Positions 36,520 through 43,653 of a stretch of 64,000 nt of DNA are shown piece after piece (position 1 is the first letter of the stretch; each line of letters opens with the position of its first letter). A program made the translations under genes and the position numbers. The notes beneath the pieces were generated by a model. The model did not search any database, was not told the origin of the DNA, and was given only the letters and a program-made list of their open reading frames with translations. Source of the stretch: CAYXGZ01 sp964464755 (GTDB lineage Bacteria; Planctomycetota; MHYJ01; JACPRB01); NCBI GenBank assembly GCA_964464755.1, contig CAYXGZ010000001.1:124001-188000 (forward strand). The letters are read 5' to 3'.

Positions 36520-37086
36520 ATGGCGACCTCGACCTGCACCTGCGGAAAGCTGAACTGGATCGACACCGGCCTCGCCTCGCGCTGCGCCCGCTGCGGGAAG
36601 CGGCTCCGCGAGGGCGCCGCGATGGTCCGCGTCGAGCCGCCCCCGGCCGTCCCCCGCTGCACCCGCTGCGGGACGACGCGCCGCACCACGAACCGCCCCT
36701 GCCCCGGCTGCGGCTGGGACGCCGACGCCCAGCGGCGAAAGTGCCGGTCCTGCGCGGGGCCGCTGGAGACCTGGTCGCCGCTGTCCGGCGCCTGGTCCCG
36801 CACGACGGTGGTCGGCGGGGCCGCCGCGCTGCTCGGCGCGCTGGGGCTCCGGGCCGGGGCGCCGGTCGTGCTCGCCGTGGCGGCGGGCTACGGGATCGCC
36901 GCGGCGCTGACGACGAAAGTCCGCTGCGGACGCTGCGGCCTGGCCGCGCCGGCGGAGCAGGTGCGCGATCGCGGGGCCGAGGTCCGGGGCCGCCGCGTCC
37001 AACACGCGGCCCTGGCGCTGATCTGCGGCGGAGCCGCCGCCGGGTGGGAGCTGCTTCCGCGCCTGCTCCGGCAGCTGGAGAGCTGA
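36520..37086 (+). CDS. Zinc-ribbon membrane protein
   Basis: 188 residues with a ribosome site GGAGGA. The first 85 residues contain four CxxC knuckles (CTCGK, CARCGK, CTRCGTT with CPGCGW, and CRSCAG), i.e. two zinc ribbons. A hydrophobic hairpin (VVGGAAALLGALGLRAGAPVVLAVAAGYGIAAAL) follows, then another knuckle pair (CGRCGLAAP) and a short helix. The first ribbon starts TCTCGKLNWID, like RanBP2-type or rubredoxin-like knuckles. Function unknown. Confidence 0.7.
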   Translation: MATSTCTCGKLNWIDTGLASRCARCGKRLREGAAMVRVEPPPAVPRCTRCGTTRRTTNRPCPGCGWDADAQRRKCRSCAGPLETWSPLSGAWSRTTVVGGAAALLGALGLRAGAPVVLAVAAGYGIAAALTTKVRCGRCGLAAPAEQVRDRGAEVRGRRVQHAALALICGGAAAGWELLPRLLRQLES

Positions 37087-37087
37087 G

Positions 37088-37123
37088 AAACGAAGACGCC
37101 CGCGGGGGGTGACCCCGCGGGCG
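37088..37123 (-). terminator. Intrinsic terminator after the low-complexity exported-protein gene
   Basis: Perfect 11-bp arms (37097-37107, 37113-37123) with a 5-nt loop, followed on the minus strand by TCTTCGTTTCTC. Lies 24 nt past the stop at 37147. On the plus strand it sits 10 nt after the zinc-ribbon gene stop and may act for both. Confidence 0.7.
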
Positions 37124-37146
37124 CCTGGATGGACTGGATCGATCGA

Positions 37147-37941
37147 CTAGCGGCGGCCGCCGCCGTTGCCGTTTCCGTTCCCGTTGTTGCCGTTGCCGTT
37201 GCCGCCGCGGTTGCCGGGGTTGCCCTTGCCGGTGCCGGCCCCGTCGTTCTCCTTGGGGCCGCCGGGAGGCTCGGGGTCCTGGCCGTTGCCGACGCCGTTG
37301 TTGCCCTTCGGGCCGCCCTTGCCGGAGTCCTTGTCGCCCTTCCCGTCGCGCTCGCCGCCCTTGCCGCCCTTGTCGCCGTCGGGCCGCTTACCGTCGGGCG
37401 GGGGAGGGCACTTGCCGTCGGGCGGAGGCGGGCACTTCCCGTCGCGGGGAGGAGGCGGGGGCAGCGGGTGGTCGCAGTCCGGGCAGCGCGGGGGCGGACG
37501 CCGCTTGCCGTCCTTCTCGTCGCCCGGGGGCGGCGGACGCTTCCCGTCCTTGTCGTCGCCGGGAGGGGGCGGGGGAGGACGCTTGCCGTCCTTGTCGCCG
37601 TCGCAGTCCCCGTCCTTCTTCTCGGGCTTCTCGCCGTCCTTCTTCGGGGGATGGTGCTTGTGGCACTTGCACTTGCAGTCCGGGGGCGGCGGCGGGCACT
37701 TGCCGTCGCGGCCGTCCTTGTCGCACTCGCCCTTGCCGTCCTTCTCGCCCTTCTCGTCCTTCCCGTCCTTGGCCGGCTTGTCCTTGCCGTCCTGCGGGCT
37801 GCCGTCCTTCCGGTGGCCTTCCGACTTGCCGTTGCCGCCGGCATTGCCGTTCCCGTTGCCGCCGTCCTGGGCCCACGCGGGCCCGGCCAGGGCGGCCGCG
37901 AACAGCACGACGACGAGGGCGATCGACCAACGCTGGATCAT
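37147..37941 (-). CDS. Exported low-complexity protein rich in Gly, Asn, Lys, Asp and Pro
   Basis: 264 residues with a good signal peptide (WSIALVVVLFAAALAGPAWAQ) and AGGAGGA ribosome site. The mature chain is repetitive: Gly/Asn runs at both ends, Lys-Asp-Gly repeats (DGKDKPAKDGKDEKGEKDGK), Pro runs (PPPPPPGDDKDGK, PPPPDGKCPPPPDGK) and a Cys/His cluster in the middle (CKCKCHKHHPP, RCPDCDHP) that could bind metal. Probably a disordered surface or matrix protein. TATGCT lies about 25-30 nt upstream. Codon bias is as in neighbours. Function unknown. Confidence 0.75.
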   Translation of the reverse strand: MIQRWSIALVVVLFAAALAGPAWAQDGGNGNGNAGGNGKSEGHRKDGSPQDGKDKPAKDGKDEKGEKDGKGECDKDGRDGKCPPPPPDCKCKCHKHHPPKKDGEKPEKKDGDCDGDKDGKRPPPPPPGDDKDGKRPPPPGDEKDGKRRPPPRCPDCDHPLPPPPPRDGKCPPPPDGKCPPPPDGKRPDGDKGGKGGERDGKGDKDSGKGGPKGNNGVGNGQDPEPPGGPKENDGAGTGKGNPGNRGGNGNGNNGNGNGNGGGRR

Positions 37942-38045
37942 GGGTCCTCCTGTCCGCTCCGAGGGAGCATAACGGGGGGCACCCATGGATATTGTGCGAT
38001 TCCGGGTGCCGGCCCCGGCCCCGCCGCGGGAGGTGAAAAACGGGA

Positions 38046-38074
38046 TTGAACCTGCGCGGCGATGGAGGTACGCT
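38046..38074 (+). promoter_or_regulatory. Promoter of the DUF2934 gene
   Basis: TTGAAC (38046-38051), 17 nt, TACGCT (38069-38074). The leader of about 25 nt contains CAGGAG before ATG 38106. Confidence 0.75.
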
Positions 38075-38105
38075 CCCAGCCGCAACGACGTACCAGGAGC
38101 CAGCC

Positions 38106-38345
38106 ATGACCACGAACGCGAAGTCCGCCCCCGGCAAGAAGAAGGCCGCCGCCAAGGCGATCCTGCCGGTCGTCTCGGTCGCCCAGATCGAGCGCCAGCC
38201 CGCCCCCCGGCCCGACGCCGCCGAGCTGCACCGCCTCGTCGCCGAAACCGCCTACCGCCTCTGGCAGGAGCGCGGCTGCCGCGAGGGGCACGATCGGGAC
38301 GACTGGGCCGAGGCCGAGCGGATCATCCTCGAGCGGCTCCGCTAG
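38106..38345 (+). CDS. DUF2934-like small protein
   Basis: 79 residues. A Lys/Ala-rich start (SAPGKKKAAAKA) precedes a helical segment matching DUF2934: ELHRLVAETAYRLWQERGCREGHDRDDWAEAERII, with the family's A-Y-x-L-W, G, and D-W-x-x-AE positions. DUF2934 proteins are small and of unknown function. The stop TAG overlaps the stop of the converging thioesterase gene: both share CTAG at 38342-38345. Confidence 0.8.
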   Translation: MTTNAKSAPGKKKAAAKAILPVVSVAQIERQPAPRPDAAELHRLVAETAYRLWQERGCREGHDRDDWAEAERIILERLR

Positions 38346-38782
38346 GTCTTCTCGACCAGCCCGGCCCCCTCGTACTTCCGCACCGCCGCCCGGAACGCCT
38401 CCGGCACCGGCGAGGGCGTCCACGACTTCTCGTCCAGGATCACGTGGACCGTCCGGCCCTCGGCGACGAGCCGGTTCTCCCGCTTGTGCTGGATGCGGAA
38501 GTCGAACGTCACGCTCGTGCGCCCGATCGCGGAGATCCGGCACTGCACGACGAGCACGTCGTCGAAGCGCGCGGGCGAGCGGAAGTCCGCCGACGCGTGG
38601 GCGATGACGTTCGAGGCCCCGGCGATCGGCCGGATGTAGTCCATGATGCCGAGGTTGCGCAGGTAGTCCATCCGCGCCACGTCGAAGTACGTGAAGAAGT
38701 AGCCGTGGAAGACGATCCCGAACGCGTCGGTCTCGGGCAGGCGGACCCGGACCTCGGTGGAGAAGTGGAAGGGGTCGGCCAT
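38342..38782 (-). CDS. Hot-dog fold acyl-CoA thioesterase (4HBT/YbgC-like)
   Basis: 146 residues, the usual length. VRVRLPETDAFGIVFHGYFFTYFDVARMDYLR matches the 4HBT signature with the catalytic Asp region (the YbgC pattern is D-x-x-G-x-V-x-x-x-x-Y). The strand FDDVLVVQCRISAIGRTSVTFDFRI and VHVILDEK complete the fold. Such enzymes hydrolyse short- or medium-chain acyl-CoA or aryl-CoA in the cytoplasm. Starts 2 nt after the stop of the 38785 gene, so it is third in the minus-strand run 40880-38342. Confidence 0.88.
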   Translation of the reverse strand: MADPFHFSTEVRVRLPETDAFGIVFHGYFFTYFDVARMDYLRNLGIMDYIRPIAGASNVIAHASADFRSPARFDDVLVVQCRISAIGRTSVTFDFRIQHKRENRLVAEGRTVHVILDEKSWTPSPVPEAFRAAVRKYEGAGLVEKT

Positions 38783-38784
38783 GG

Positions 38785-39126
38785 CTAGCCCTGGCCGCCG
38801 GCCTCGAGGCTCTCGAGGAACTTGACCACGTCGTCCTCCATCCCGTCGAGCGCCTTGAGGACGCGGACCATGTCGGTCGGCGTCTCGCGGAGGTTGCGGC
38901 GCGTGTTCGCCCGGACCTGCTGCAGCCCGGACTTCATCCCGTCGGAGCCGAGCCGCCCGGCGAGCGCGCCCTGCTCCAGCTGGTCGAGCGCCATGAAGAT
39001 CTTCGCCTGCAGCGCGGGCGGGCAGGTGTCGCGCACCGCGGCGCGGAAGCGCTCGATGGCGGCCTTCGCGTCGTCGCGCTTGGGGGCCTGGGGCTTCTTG
39101 CCGGGGCCCGGCGGGAGGGGGTTCAT
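38785..39126 (-). CDS. Hypothetical helical protein, 113 residues
   Basis: Pro/Lys-rich start (NPLPPGPGKKPQAPKR) then an all-helical body (AKAAIERFRAAVRDTCPPALQAKIFMALDQLEQGAL; MVRVLKALDGMEDDVVKFLESLE). No family recognised and no signal peptide. TAGGTT ends 8 nt before the ATG, so it may be expressed from its own leaderless transcript as well as from the upstream gene. Adjacent to the thioesterase. Confidence 0.65.
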   Translation of the reverse strand: MNPLPPGPGKKPQAPKRDDAKAAIERFRAAVRDTCPPALQAKIFMALDQLEQGALAGRLGSDGMKSGLQQVRANTRRNLRETPTDMVRVLKALDGMEDDVVKFLESLEAGGQG

Positions 39127-39155
39127 CGTCGATTAACCTAACCCATCGGCGCGCG

Positions 39156-40880
39156 CTACGGGGGCAGAATGATCGACGGGCCGCTCGCCGCCTCCGCCCC
39201 GGCGTCGATGCCGGGGATCCCGGAGCCGCGCTCCAGCCGCTCGAGGAAGTCCGTCGCGAACGGGTGGGCGGGTTCGAGCTGGAGGATGGCCGACGCGAGG
39301 CGCTTCGCCTCGTCGTCCATCTTGGCCTCGTGGGCCCGGATCGCCATCGCGTAGAGGTCGGCCGCCTCGGTCTCCCGGTCCCGCCGCTGCTCCTCGGGGT
39401 CGGCGCCGCGCGAGGCGCGCTCGTCGAGGATGATCGCCAGCGGGATGCGGCCGCTCACGTCGTTCTGGGGCGTCGTCATCCAGGTCGTCTTGAACTCGGC
39501 CTCGAGCGCCGCGACCTGGGGGTGGCCCTGGAGCCGGCCGAGCGCGGTGCGGCTCTGCGAGGCGAGCTTCCCGAGCAGGTCCTTCTCCCGGGGGCCGACG
39601 TCCTCGAGGACCTCCTTCGGCCGCCGCCAGTCGAGCGCCTCGTGCCAGCAGGACTCCCAGATCGCGCTGACGCGCCGCACCTCGGCGTTCATCGCGGCCT
39701 GGTCCATCTTCGGGGTGAAGGTCCCGTGTTGCTGGAGGAACTCCTCCTGCGAGTGGTCGCGCGGCACGACGACGGGCCGGCCCGCGTCCTGGGCCTCGAG
39801 CGCCTTGGCGAACTCGGCCGCCAGGGGCGAGGCCTGGATCACGGCGACGACCGCCTGCCGGACCTCGGCCTTCGGCGGGCGCTGGGACATCACGTGGAGG
39901 ACCATCGGCACGACCCGGCGGTCGCCCGTGCGCACGGCGGCGCCGACCGACTCCTCGGCGTGCACCGCGCCCTCGCCGGGCTGGCTCCAGGGCCCGGCCC
40001 CGAGCGCGTCGGCGACCATCAGGGGGACGAGCCGCCGCTCCTTCAGGTCCGCGGCCGCCGCGAAGAGCAGCCGGCGCACCTTCGGCTCCGGGTCCCGGAT
40101 CGTCAGGTGGTGGACGACGATCTCGCGCGCCTCGGCGGGCATCCTCCCGAGCGCGGCGCGGACGTCGGCGGCCAGCAGGTCGCCGGCCGTCGTGTAGAAG
40201 ACCGCCGCGAGCATGCGCGCGGCCCGGCGGCCGGGATGTTCGCCCGCGAGGGCGACGAGCTTCCGGGCGACCTCGCCGTCGGGCGGGGCCTTCTCGACCC
40301 AGCCCCAGAGCACCTGCTCGAGGATGCCGAGCGCGCGGGCCCCGGACTTCGCGAGCGCCGCGGGGTCGCCCTTCCCGGACGACAGCGCGTCCGCGAGGGC
40401 GCTCTCCTCGGCGGAGCGCTCGGAGGCCTCGCGGCCCAGGTCCTGGCGGCGCTCCTGGATCCGGCCGGTGAGGTAGCGGGGGTAGAGCTGCCAGGCCAGG
40501 CCCACCGAGCTCAGGGGCAGCTGCAGGTGGTGCATCGCGCGGATCGCGGCCTGGCCGAGCTGGCGGAGGTCGAGGCGGACCTCGGCGACGAGGCGCTTCT
40601 CGATCTCGAGCATCAGCTGGTGGCGGACCGCGACGGTGACGTGGCGCTCGAGGCTGTGCGAGAGCAGCGAGCTGAGGAGCTCCTTGGAGGCCTGGCCGGA
40701 GGCGAGGAAGGACTCGAGGTCGTCGAGGTAGGGGTCGTAGGCGTCGACCTTGAAGTCGAAGTGCGTCCAGCCGAGCTTCGGGGGGAGCTCCGCCGTGCGC
40801 ATGAGCTCCTGGGCCATCCGCTGCGCGGACTCCTGGACCTCCTCGCGGGGATCGGGCGCTTCGTCGGAACCGGGGTCCAA
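39156..40880 (-). CDS. Hypothetical large helical (HEAT-like) protein
   Basis: About 574 residues, starting at a TTG (40880); a later in-frame ATG about 21 codons on is an alternative. The chain is helical with scattered repeats reminiscent of HEAT or armadillo units (EVARKLVALAGEHPGRRAARMLAAVFY; IVVHHLTIRDPEPKVRRLLFAAAADL). The first 150 residues carry YDPYLDDLESFLASGQASKELL and SHSLERHVTVAVRHQLML. No enzymatic motif, signal or helix is seen. Similar in feel to the C-terminal part of the GGDEF-ATPase protein, but homology cannot be claimed. First gene of a run with the 38785 gene and the thioesterase. Confidence 0.65.
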   Translation of the reverse strand: MDPGSDEAPDPREEVQESAQRMAQELMRTAELPPKLGWTHFDFKVDAYDPYLDDLESFLASGQASKELLSSLLSHSLERHVTVAVRHQLMLEIEKRLVAEVRLDLRQLGQAAIRAMHHLQLPLSSVGLAWQLYPRYLTGRIQERRQDLGREASERSAEESALADALSSGKGDPAALAKSGARALGILEQVLWGWVEKAPPDGEVARKLVALAGEHPGRRAARMLAAVFYTTAGDLLAADVRAALGRMPAEAREIVVHHLTIRDPEPKVRRLLFAAAADLKERRLVPLMVADALGAGPWSQPGEGAVHAEESVGAAVRTGDRRVVPMVLHVMSQRPPKAEVRQAVVAVIQASPLAAEFAKALEAQDAGRPVVVPRDHSQEEFLQQHGTFTPKMDQAAMNAEVRRVSAIWESCWHEALDWRRPKEVLEDVGPREKDLLGKLASQSRTALGRLQGHPQVAALEAEFKTTWMTTPQNDVSGRIPLAIILDERASRGADPEEQRRDRETEAADLYAMAIRAHEAKMDDEAKRLASAILQLEPAHPFATDFLERLERGSGIPGIDAGAEAASGPSIILPP

Positions 40881-40908
40881 GGGGATTTCCGTAACTGGAG
40901 AGCACGGC

Positions 40909-40938
40909 GTTGTAACACGGGGCCCGCGCGACGGTCAA
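40909..40938 (-). promoter_or_regulatory. Promoter of the 40880 gene
   Basis: Minus strand TTGACC (40938-40933), 18 nt, TACAAC (40914-40909). A leader of about 20 nt would precede the TTG start. Confidence 0.55.
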
Positions 40939-40971
40939 GGACCGCCCCCATATGGGCCCGGCCGGGGTTCC

Positions 40972-41000
40972 TTGCCCCCGGGTACCCCTTCGGGTAGGCT
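40972..41000 (+). promoter_or_regulatory. Promoter of the zinc-ribbon kinase gene
   Basis: TTGCCC (40972-40977), 17 nt, TAGGCT (40995-41000), then only 9 nt to ATG 41010. The mRNA is predicted to have a 0-3 nt leader. Confidence 0.7.
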
Positions 41001-41009
41001 CGGTTCCGG

Positions 41010-42050
41010 ATGAAAGCGACCTGTTCGCACTGCTCGACGGTGCTCACGTTCACCGACGAGATCTCCCCGGAGCAGCTCGTCTGCCCCGACTGCCGCCACC
41101 CCATCCCCCAGCAGAACCTCAAGATCTCCACGGTCCACATCAACGCGAAGGCGGACCTGCCCCAGGAGATCGCCGAGTACCACGTGATCGACATGGTCGC
41201 CCGGGGCGCCTACGGGACCGTCTACCGCGCGACCTCGCCCGACGGGAAGACCGTCGCCCTCAAGGTCCTCTCCGCCCCGACGGGCGCCGACGCCCAGGAG
41301 ACGATCCGCCGCTTCCAGCGCGAGGCCGAGGCCGCGATGAAGCTGAACCACCCGAACATCGTCCGGATGTTCGACTGCGGCCTCGCCGGCAAGCGCCACT
41401 TCCTGGCCATGGAGTACGTCGCCGGCCACTCGCTGCGCGGCCTCTTCGACCGCCGGCAGGTGAAGCCCCGCGAGGTCGTCCGCATGGGCCGCGACCTGGC
41501 CCTCGGCCTCCAGCACGCCCACGACCACGGCGTCATCCACCGCGACATGAAGCCGGAGAACGTCCTCGTCGGCGCGGACGGCGTCCCCAAGCTCTCCGAC
41601 TTCGGCATCGCCAAGATGGAGCGCTCGAAGCACGCCCGGCTCACCGCGACCGGCATCGCGCTGGGCACGCCGGAGTACATGAGCCCCGAGCAGGCCGCCG
41701 GGCACAGCCACGACGTCACGAACCGCAGCGACGTCTACAGCCTCGCCGTGATGATCTACGAGGGCGTGACGGGCAAGCTCCCCTTCGAGGGCCGCACGGT
41801 CATCGACACGCTGCGCAAGATCGAGTCCGAGGACCCGCCGCCGCCCTCGAGGATCTCCAAGGACTGCGACGTGAACCTCGAGGCCTGCCTCCTCAAGGCG
41901 ATGGCCAAGGCGCCCGAGTCCCGGTACGGCACGGCGGGGGAGTTCGCGGCGGACCTGGACCTCTGGCTCGCGGGGAAGACGCCGAAGGCGGCCGCGGAAC
42001 GCAGCGGCGTCGGCGCGTTCTTCGGGAAGCTGCTCGGCCGGAAGAAGTAG
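41010..42050 (+). CDS. Soluble Ser/Thr protein kinase with N-terminal zinc ribbon
   Basis: 346 residues with no membrane helix. CSHC (5-8) and CPDC (25-28) form a zinc ribbon. Kinase domain from about 57: Gly-rich ARGAYG, VALK Lys85, HRDMKPEN 177-184, DFG 197-199, SPE. The chain ends soon after the kinase lobe with a basic tail (GVGAFFGKLLGRKK). It differs from the other kinases here in being cytoplasmic. The N-terminal ribbon matches the one in the kinase at 12899, suggesting a common docking role. Near-leaderless start; convergent with the gene at 42079. Confidence 0.93.
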   Translation: MKATCSHCSTVLTFTDEISPEQLVCPDCRHPIPQQNLKISTVHINAKADLPQEIAEYHVIDMVARGAYGTVYRATSPDGKTVALKVLSAPTGADAQETIRRFQREAEAAMKLNHPNIVRMFDCGLAGKRHFLAMEYVAGHSLRGLFDRRQVKPREVVRMGRDLALGLQHAHDHGVIHRDMKPENVLVGADGVPKLSDFGIAKMERSKHARLTATGIALGTPEYMSPEQAAGHSHDVTNRSDVYSLAVMIYEGVTGKLPFEGRTVIDTLRKIESEDPPPPSRISKDCDVNLEACLLKAMAKAPESRYGTAGEFAADLDLWLAGKTPKAAAERSGVGAFFGKLLGRKK

Positions 42051-42078
42051 TCCCGCGCCCGGCGGGATCCTAGCGGAC

Positions 42079-43230
42079 TCAGTCGAAGCGCTTCGGCGCG
42101 GGCGCCGCGGGCGGCGCGATCCCCGAGGCCCGGATCCGGTCCAGCGCCCCGGCCAGGCGCTCCGCCTTCTCCCCGTCCGACAGCGCCGCGAGGCGGGCGA
42201 TCGGCTCCCGGGCCAGCGGGCCCAGCGCGGCCAGCTCCGCGGACGCGTCGTCGCGCGCCGCCAGGTCGTCCGAGTCGAAGCGCTCCGCGATCGCCCCGAC
42301 CTTCGCCTCGAGCTCCGGCGTCGCGAAGTCCACCGAGACCACGAGCACCCGCACCGTCTCGACGGGGCGGGGGCAGCAGTCGATGGGCAGCAGCGCGTCG
42401 ACCTCGGCGCCCGTCAGCACGGTCACCAGGCGGAGGCCGTCGCGCTGGAGGAGCTCGGGTCCCCAGATCCCCAGGAGCGCGGCGCGCTCGGAGGCCGTGA
42501 GCCCGGTCGCTTCCAGGCGGGTCGCGAGGTCGGCCCCGCCGGTCTGCTCGGCCCGTCCGCCGCGGACGCGGATCGCCACGGCGTTCGCGGGCAGGGGGCC
42601 CGACGCGGCCACGGCGCCGTCGCGGACGGACAGCGAGACCGGGTGCGCGAGGGGCAGCGCGGCCTCGTAGAAGAGGTACTTCTCGGCGCGGCCCGAGACC
42701 TTCAGCGTGGAGGCGTCGACGGACCGGATCTTCTCGAGCCAGTGGCCGGCCGGGACCGCGGGGCCGGAGGTCGTGGCCCCGGGCGCGATCGCGCCCTGCC
42801 AGGCGACGTGGCGGTCCTGCTTCGAGTTCGGTCCGTCGCTCCAGGCGTTCCAGGTCGAGGGGCGGGGATCCGCGACGACGGGCCAGCCCCGGGGGACGCC
42901 GACCCTCAGCGAGAAGCCCGTGGGCCGGTCGGAGTACAGGTGGAGGACCGGCTGCTTGGCGACCGCCATCCCGGAGGACGAGCCCCGCAGCGGCGTCATG
43001 AAGGCCGGGAGGTCCGCCGCGGCCCCGGAGTCCGTGATCGCGAAGCCCGCTCCCGCGACGCCGGCGACGACGCCCCACTCGTGGAGGACGATCCTCGCGT
43101 CGCGGTCGATCGCGGGGGCCGGCTCTCGGTCGTGGCGGACCGGGTCCTTGCCGCCGACGGCCCGCACGACTTCCTGGGCGGGCGCGGGCAGGGCGGTGGC
43201 GAGGAGGAGGAGGGCGGCGACGAGCTTCAT
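42079..43230 (-). CDS. Exported protein of unknown function
   Basis: 383 residues with a signal peptide (MKLVAALLLLATALPAPAQ). After RDARIVLHEWGVVAGVAGAG the chain is mixed alpha/beta with conserved-looking Trp-rich parts (STWNAWSDGPNS, RHVAWQGAIAPG, HWLEKIRSVDA). A lone CC pair occurs at LLPIDCCPRPVETVRV, and the C-terminus is helical. The HEWG motif near the start occurs in uncharacterised planctomycete proteins, but I cannot name a family. It starts 34 nt after the stop of the candidate selenothioredoxin gene on the same strand, so co-transcription is possible. Confidence 0.65.
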   Translation of the reverse strand: MKLVAALLLLATALPAPAQEVVRAVGGKDPVRHDREPAPAIDRDARIVLHEWGVVAGVAGAGFAITDSGAAADLPAFMTPLRGSSSGMAVAKQPVLHLYSDRPTGFSLRVGVPRGWPVVADPRPSTWNAWSDGPNSKQDRHVAWQGAIAPGATTSGPAVPAGHWLEKIRSVDASTLKVSGRAEKYLFYEAALPLAHPVSLSVRDGAVAASGPLPANAVAIRVRGGRAEQTGGADLATRLEATGLTASERAALLGIWGPELLQRDGLRLVTVLTGAEVDALLPIDCCPRPVETVRVLVVSVDFATPELEAKVGAIAERFDSDDLAARDDASAELAALGPLAREPIARLAALSDGEKAERLAGALDRIRASGIAPPAAPAPKRFD

Positions 43231-43264
43231 GCCCGCTTCGACGCGGGCGGGGGCCGCCGGGTTC

Positions 43265-43594
43265 CTAGATTCCGAAGAGCCGCTTGATCTCCTCGGCGAA
43301 CTTCTCCTTCTTGGGCGCGCCGGCGATCCGGCCGACCTCCTTGCCGCCCTTGAAGAACACCGTCGCCGGGATGGCCATGATGCCGAGGTTCGACGCGGTG
43401 TCGGGCGCCACGTCGACGTTCATGCCGTAGACGTTGACCTTGCCCTGGTAGTCCTTCGCCACGAGCTCCAGCACGGGAGCCACGACCTTGCAGCCCCCTC
43501 ACCACTCGGCCCAGAATTTCACGAGCGAGGGCGTGGAGTTCTTGAGGACCTTCGAATCGAAGTCGGTGTCGGTCACTTCCGCGAGGCCGGCCAT
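43265..43594 (-). CDS. Thioredoxin with in-frame TGA at the first active-site position: candidate selenocysteine protein (Sec32)
   Basis: The frame from ATG 43594 (ribosome site AAGGAG, 6 nt) to TAG 43265 gives 109 residues if the TGA at 43501-43499 is read through. Residues 26-31 are KFWAEW, codon 32 is TGA, then GGCKVVAPVL, so the motif is W-U-G-G-C-K. Position 32 is exactly the first active-site Cys of E. coli thioredoxin (FWAEWCGPCK), and the numbering matches residue for residue. The resolving Cys35 and the cis-Pro region (IMAIPATVFF) are intact, and downstream codons show no decay. A stem-loop with a GGU-containing apical loop starts directly after the TGA. Bacterial thioredoxins with UxxC are known. 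Alternatives are a sequencing error (TGC/TGT to TGA) or a recent nonsense mutation; sel genes are not in the window. Confidence 0.8.
43464..43501 (-). promoter_or_regulatory. Candidate bacterial SECIS element in the thioredoxin mRNA
   Basis: Directly after the UGA the mRNA can fold a continuous 9-bp stem (43498-43490 with 43483-43475, three G-U pairs) closed by the hexaloop AAGGUC. The E. coli fdhF SECIS loop likewise contains GGUC. A competing hairpin (43481-43464, 6 bp, loop CGUGCU) sits 18-35 nt downstream of UGA, within the usual SECIS spacing. The first is closer to UGA than in E. coli, so which one is used is uncertain. Confidence 0.5.
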
Positions 43595-43604
43595 GGGTCG
43601 CTCC

Positions 43605-43640
43605 TTGGAGTTGCTGTGGAACTCCAATCCTAGCAACTCC
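43605..43640 (-). promoter_or_regulatory. -10 hexamer embedded in three GGAGTT half-sites, upstream of the thioredoxin gene
   Basis: Minus-strand TAGGAT (43632-43627) is flanked by repeats. TTGGAGTT (43605-43612) pairs with AACTCCAA (43620-43627) over a 7-nt loop, or GGAGTTGC (43607-43614) pairs with GCAACTCC (43633-43640). The two hairpins exclude each other, and one arm touches the AAGGAG ribosome site. An operator or a leader switch for redox or selenium control is possible. Confidence 0.5.
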
Positions 43641-43653
43641 CCGGCGGCCCCGT

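Noticed and set aside
37664..37690. TGGCACTTGCACTTGCA as a third sigma-54 promoter
   Set aside because: It lies inside coding sequence, and GG to GC spacing is one base off.
37166..37972. Plus-strand Pro/Ser-rich frame across the low-complexity exported protein
   Set aside because: It is the mirror of Lys/Asp/Gly repeats. The minus frame has a signal peptide, ribosome site and terminator; the plus frame has none.
43499..43594. Thioredoxin N-terminus ending at TGA as a 31-codon gene plus a separate downstream gene starting at 43483
   Set aside because: The two parts join in the same frame into a complete thioredoxin, and the fragment starting MAPVLELV would lack the active site. Selenocysteine or a point error explains it better than two genes.
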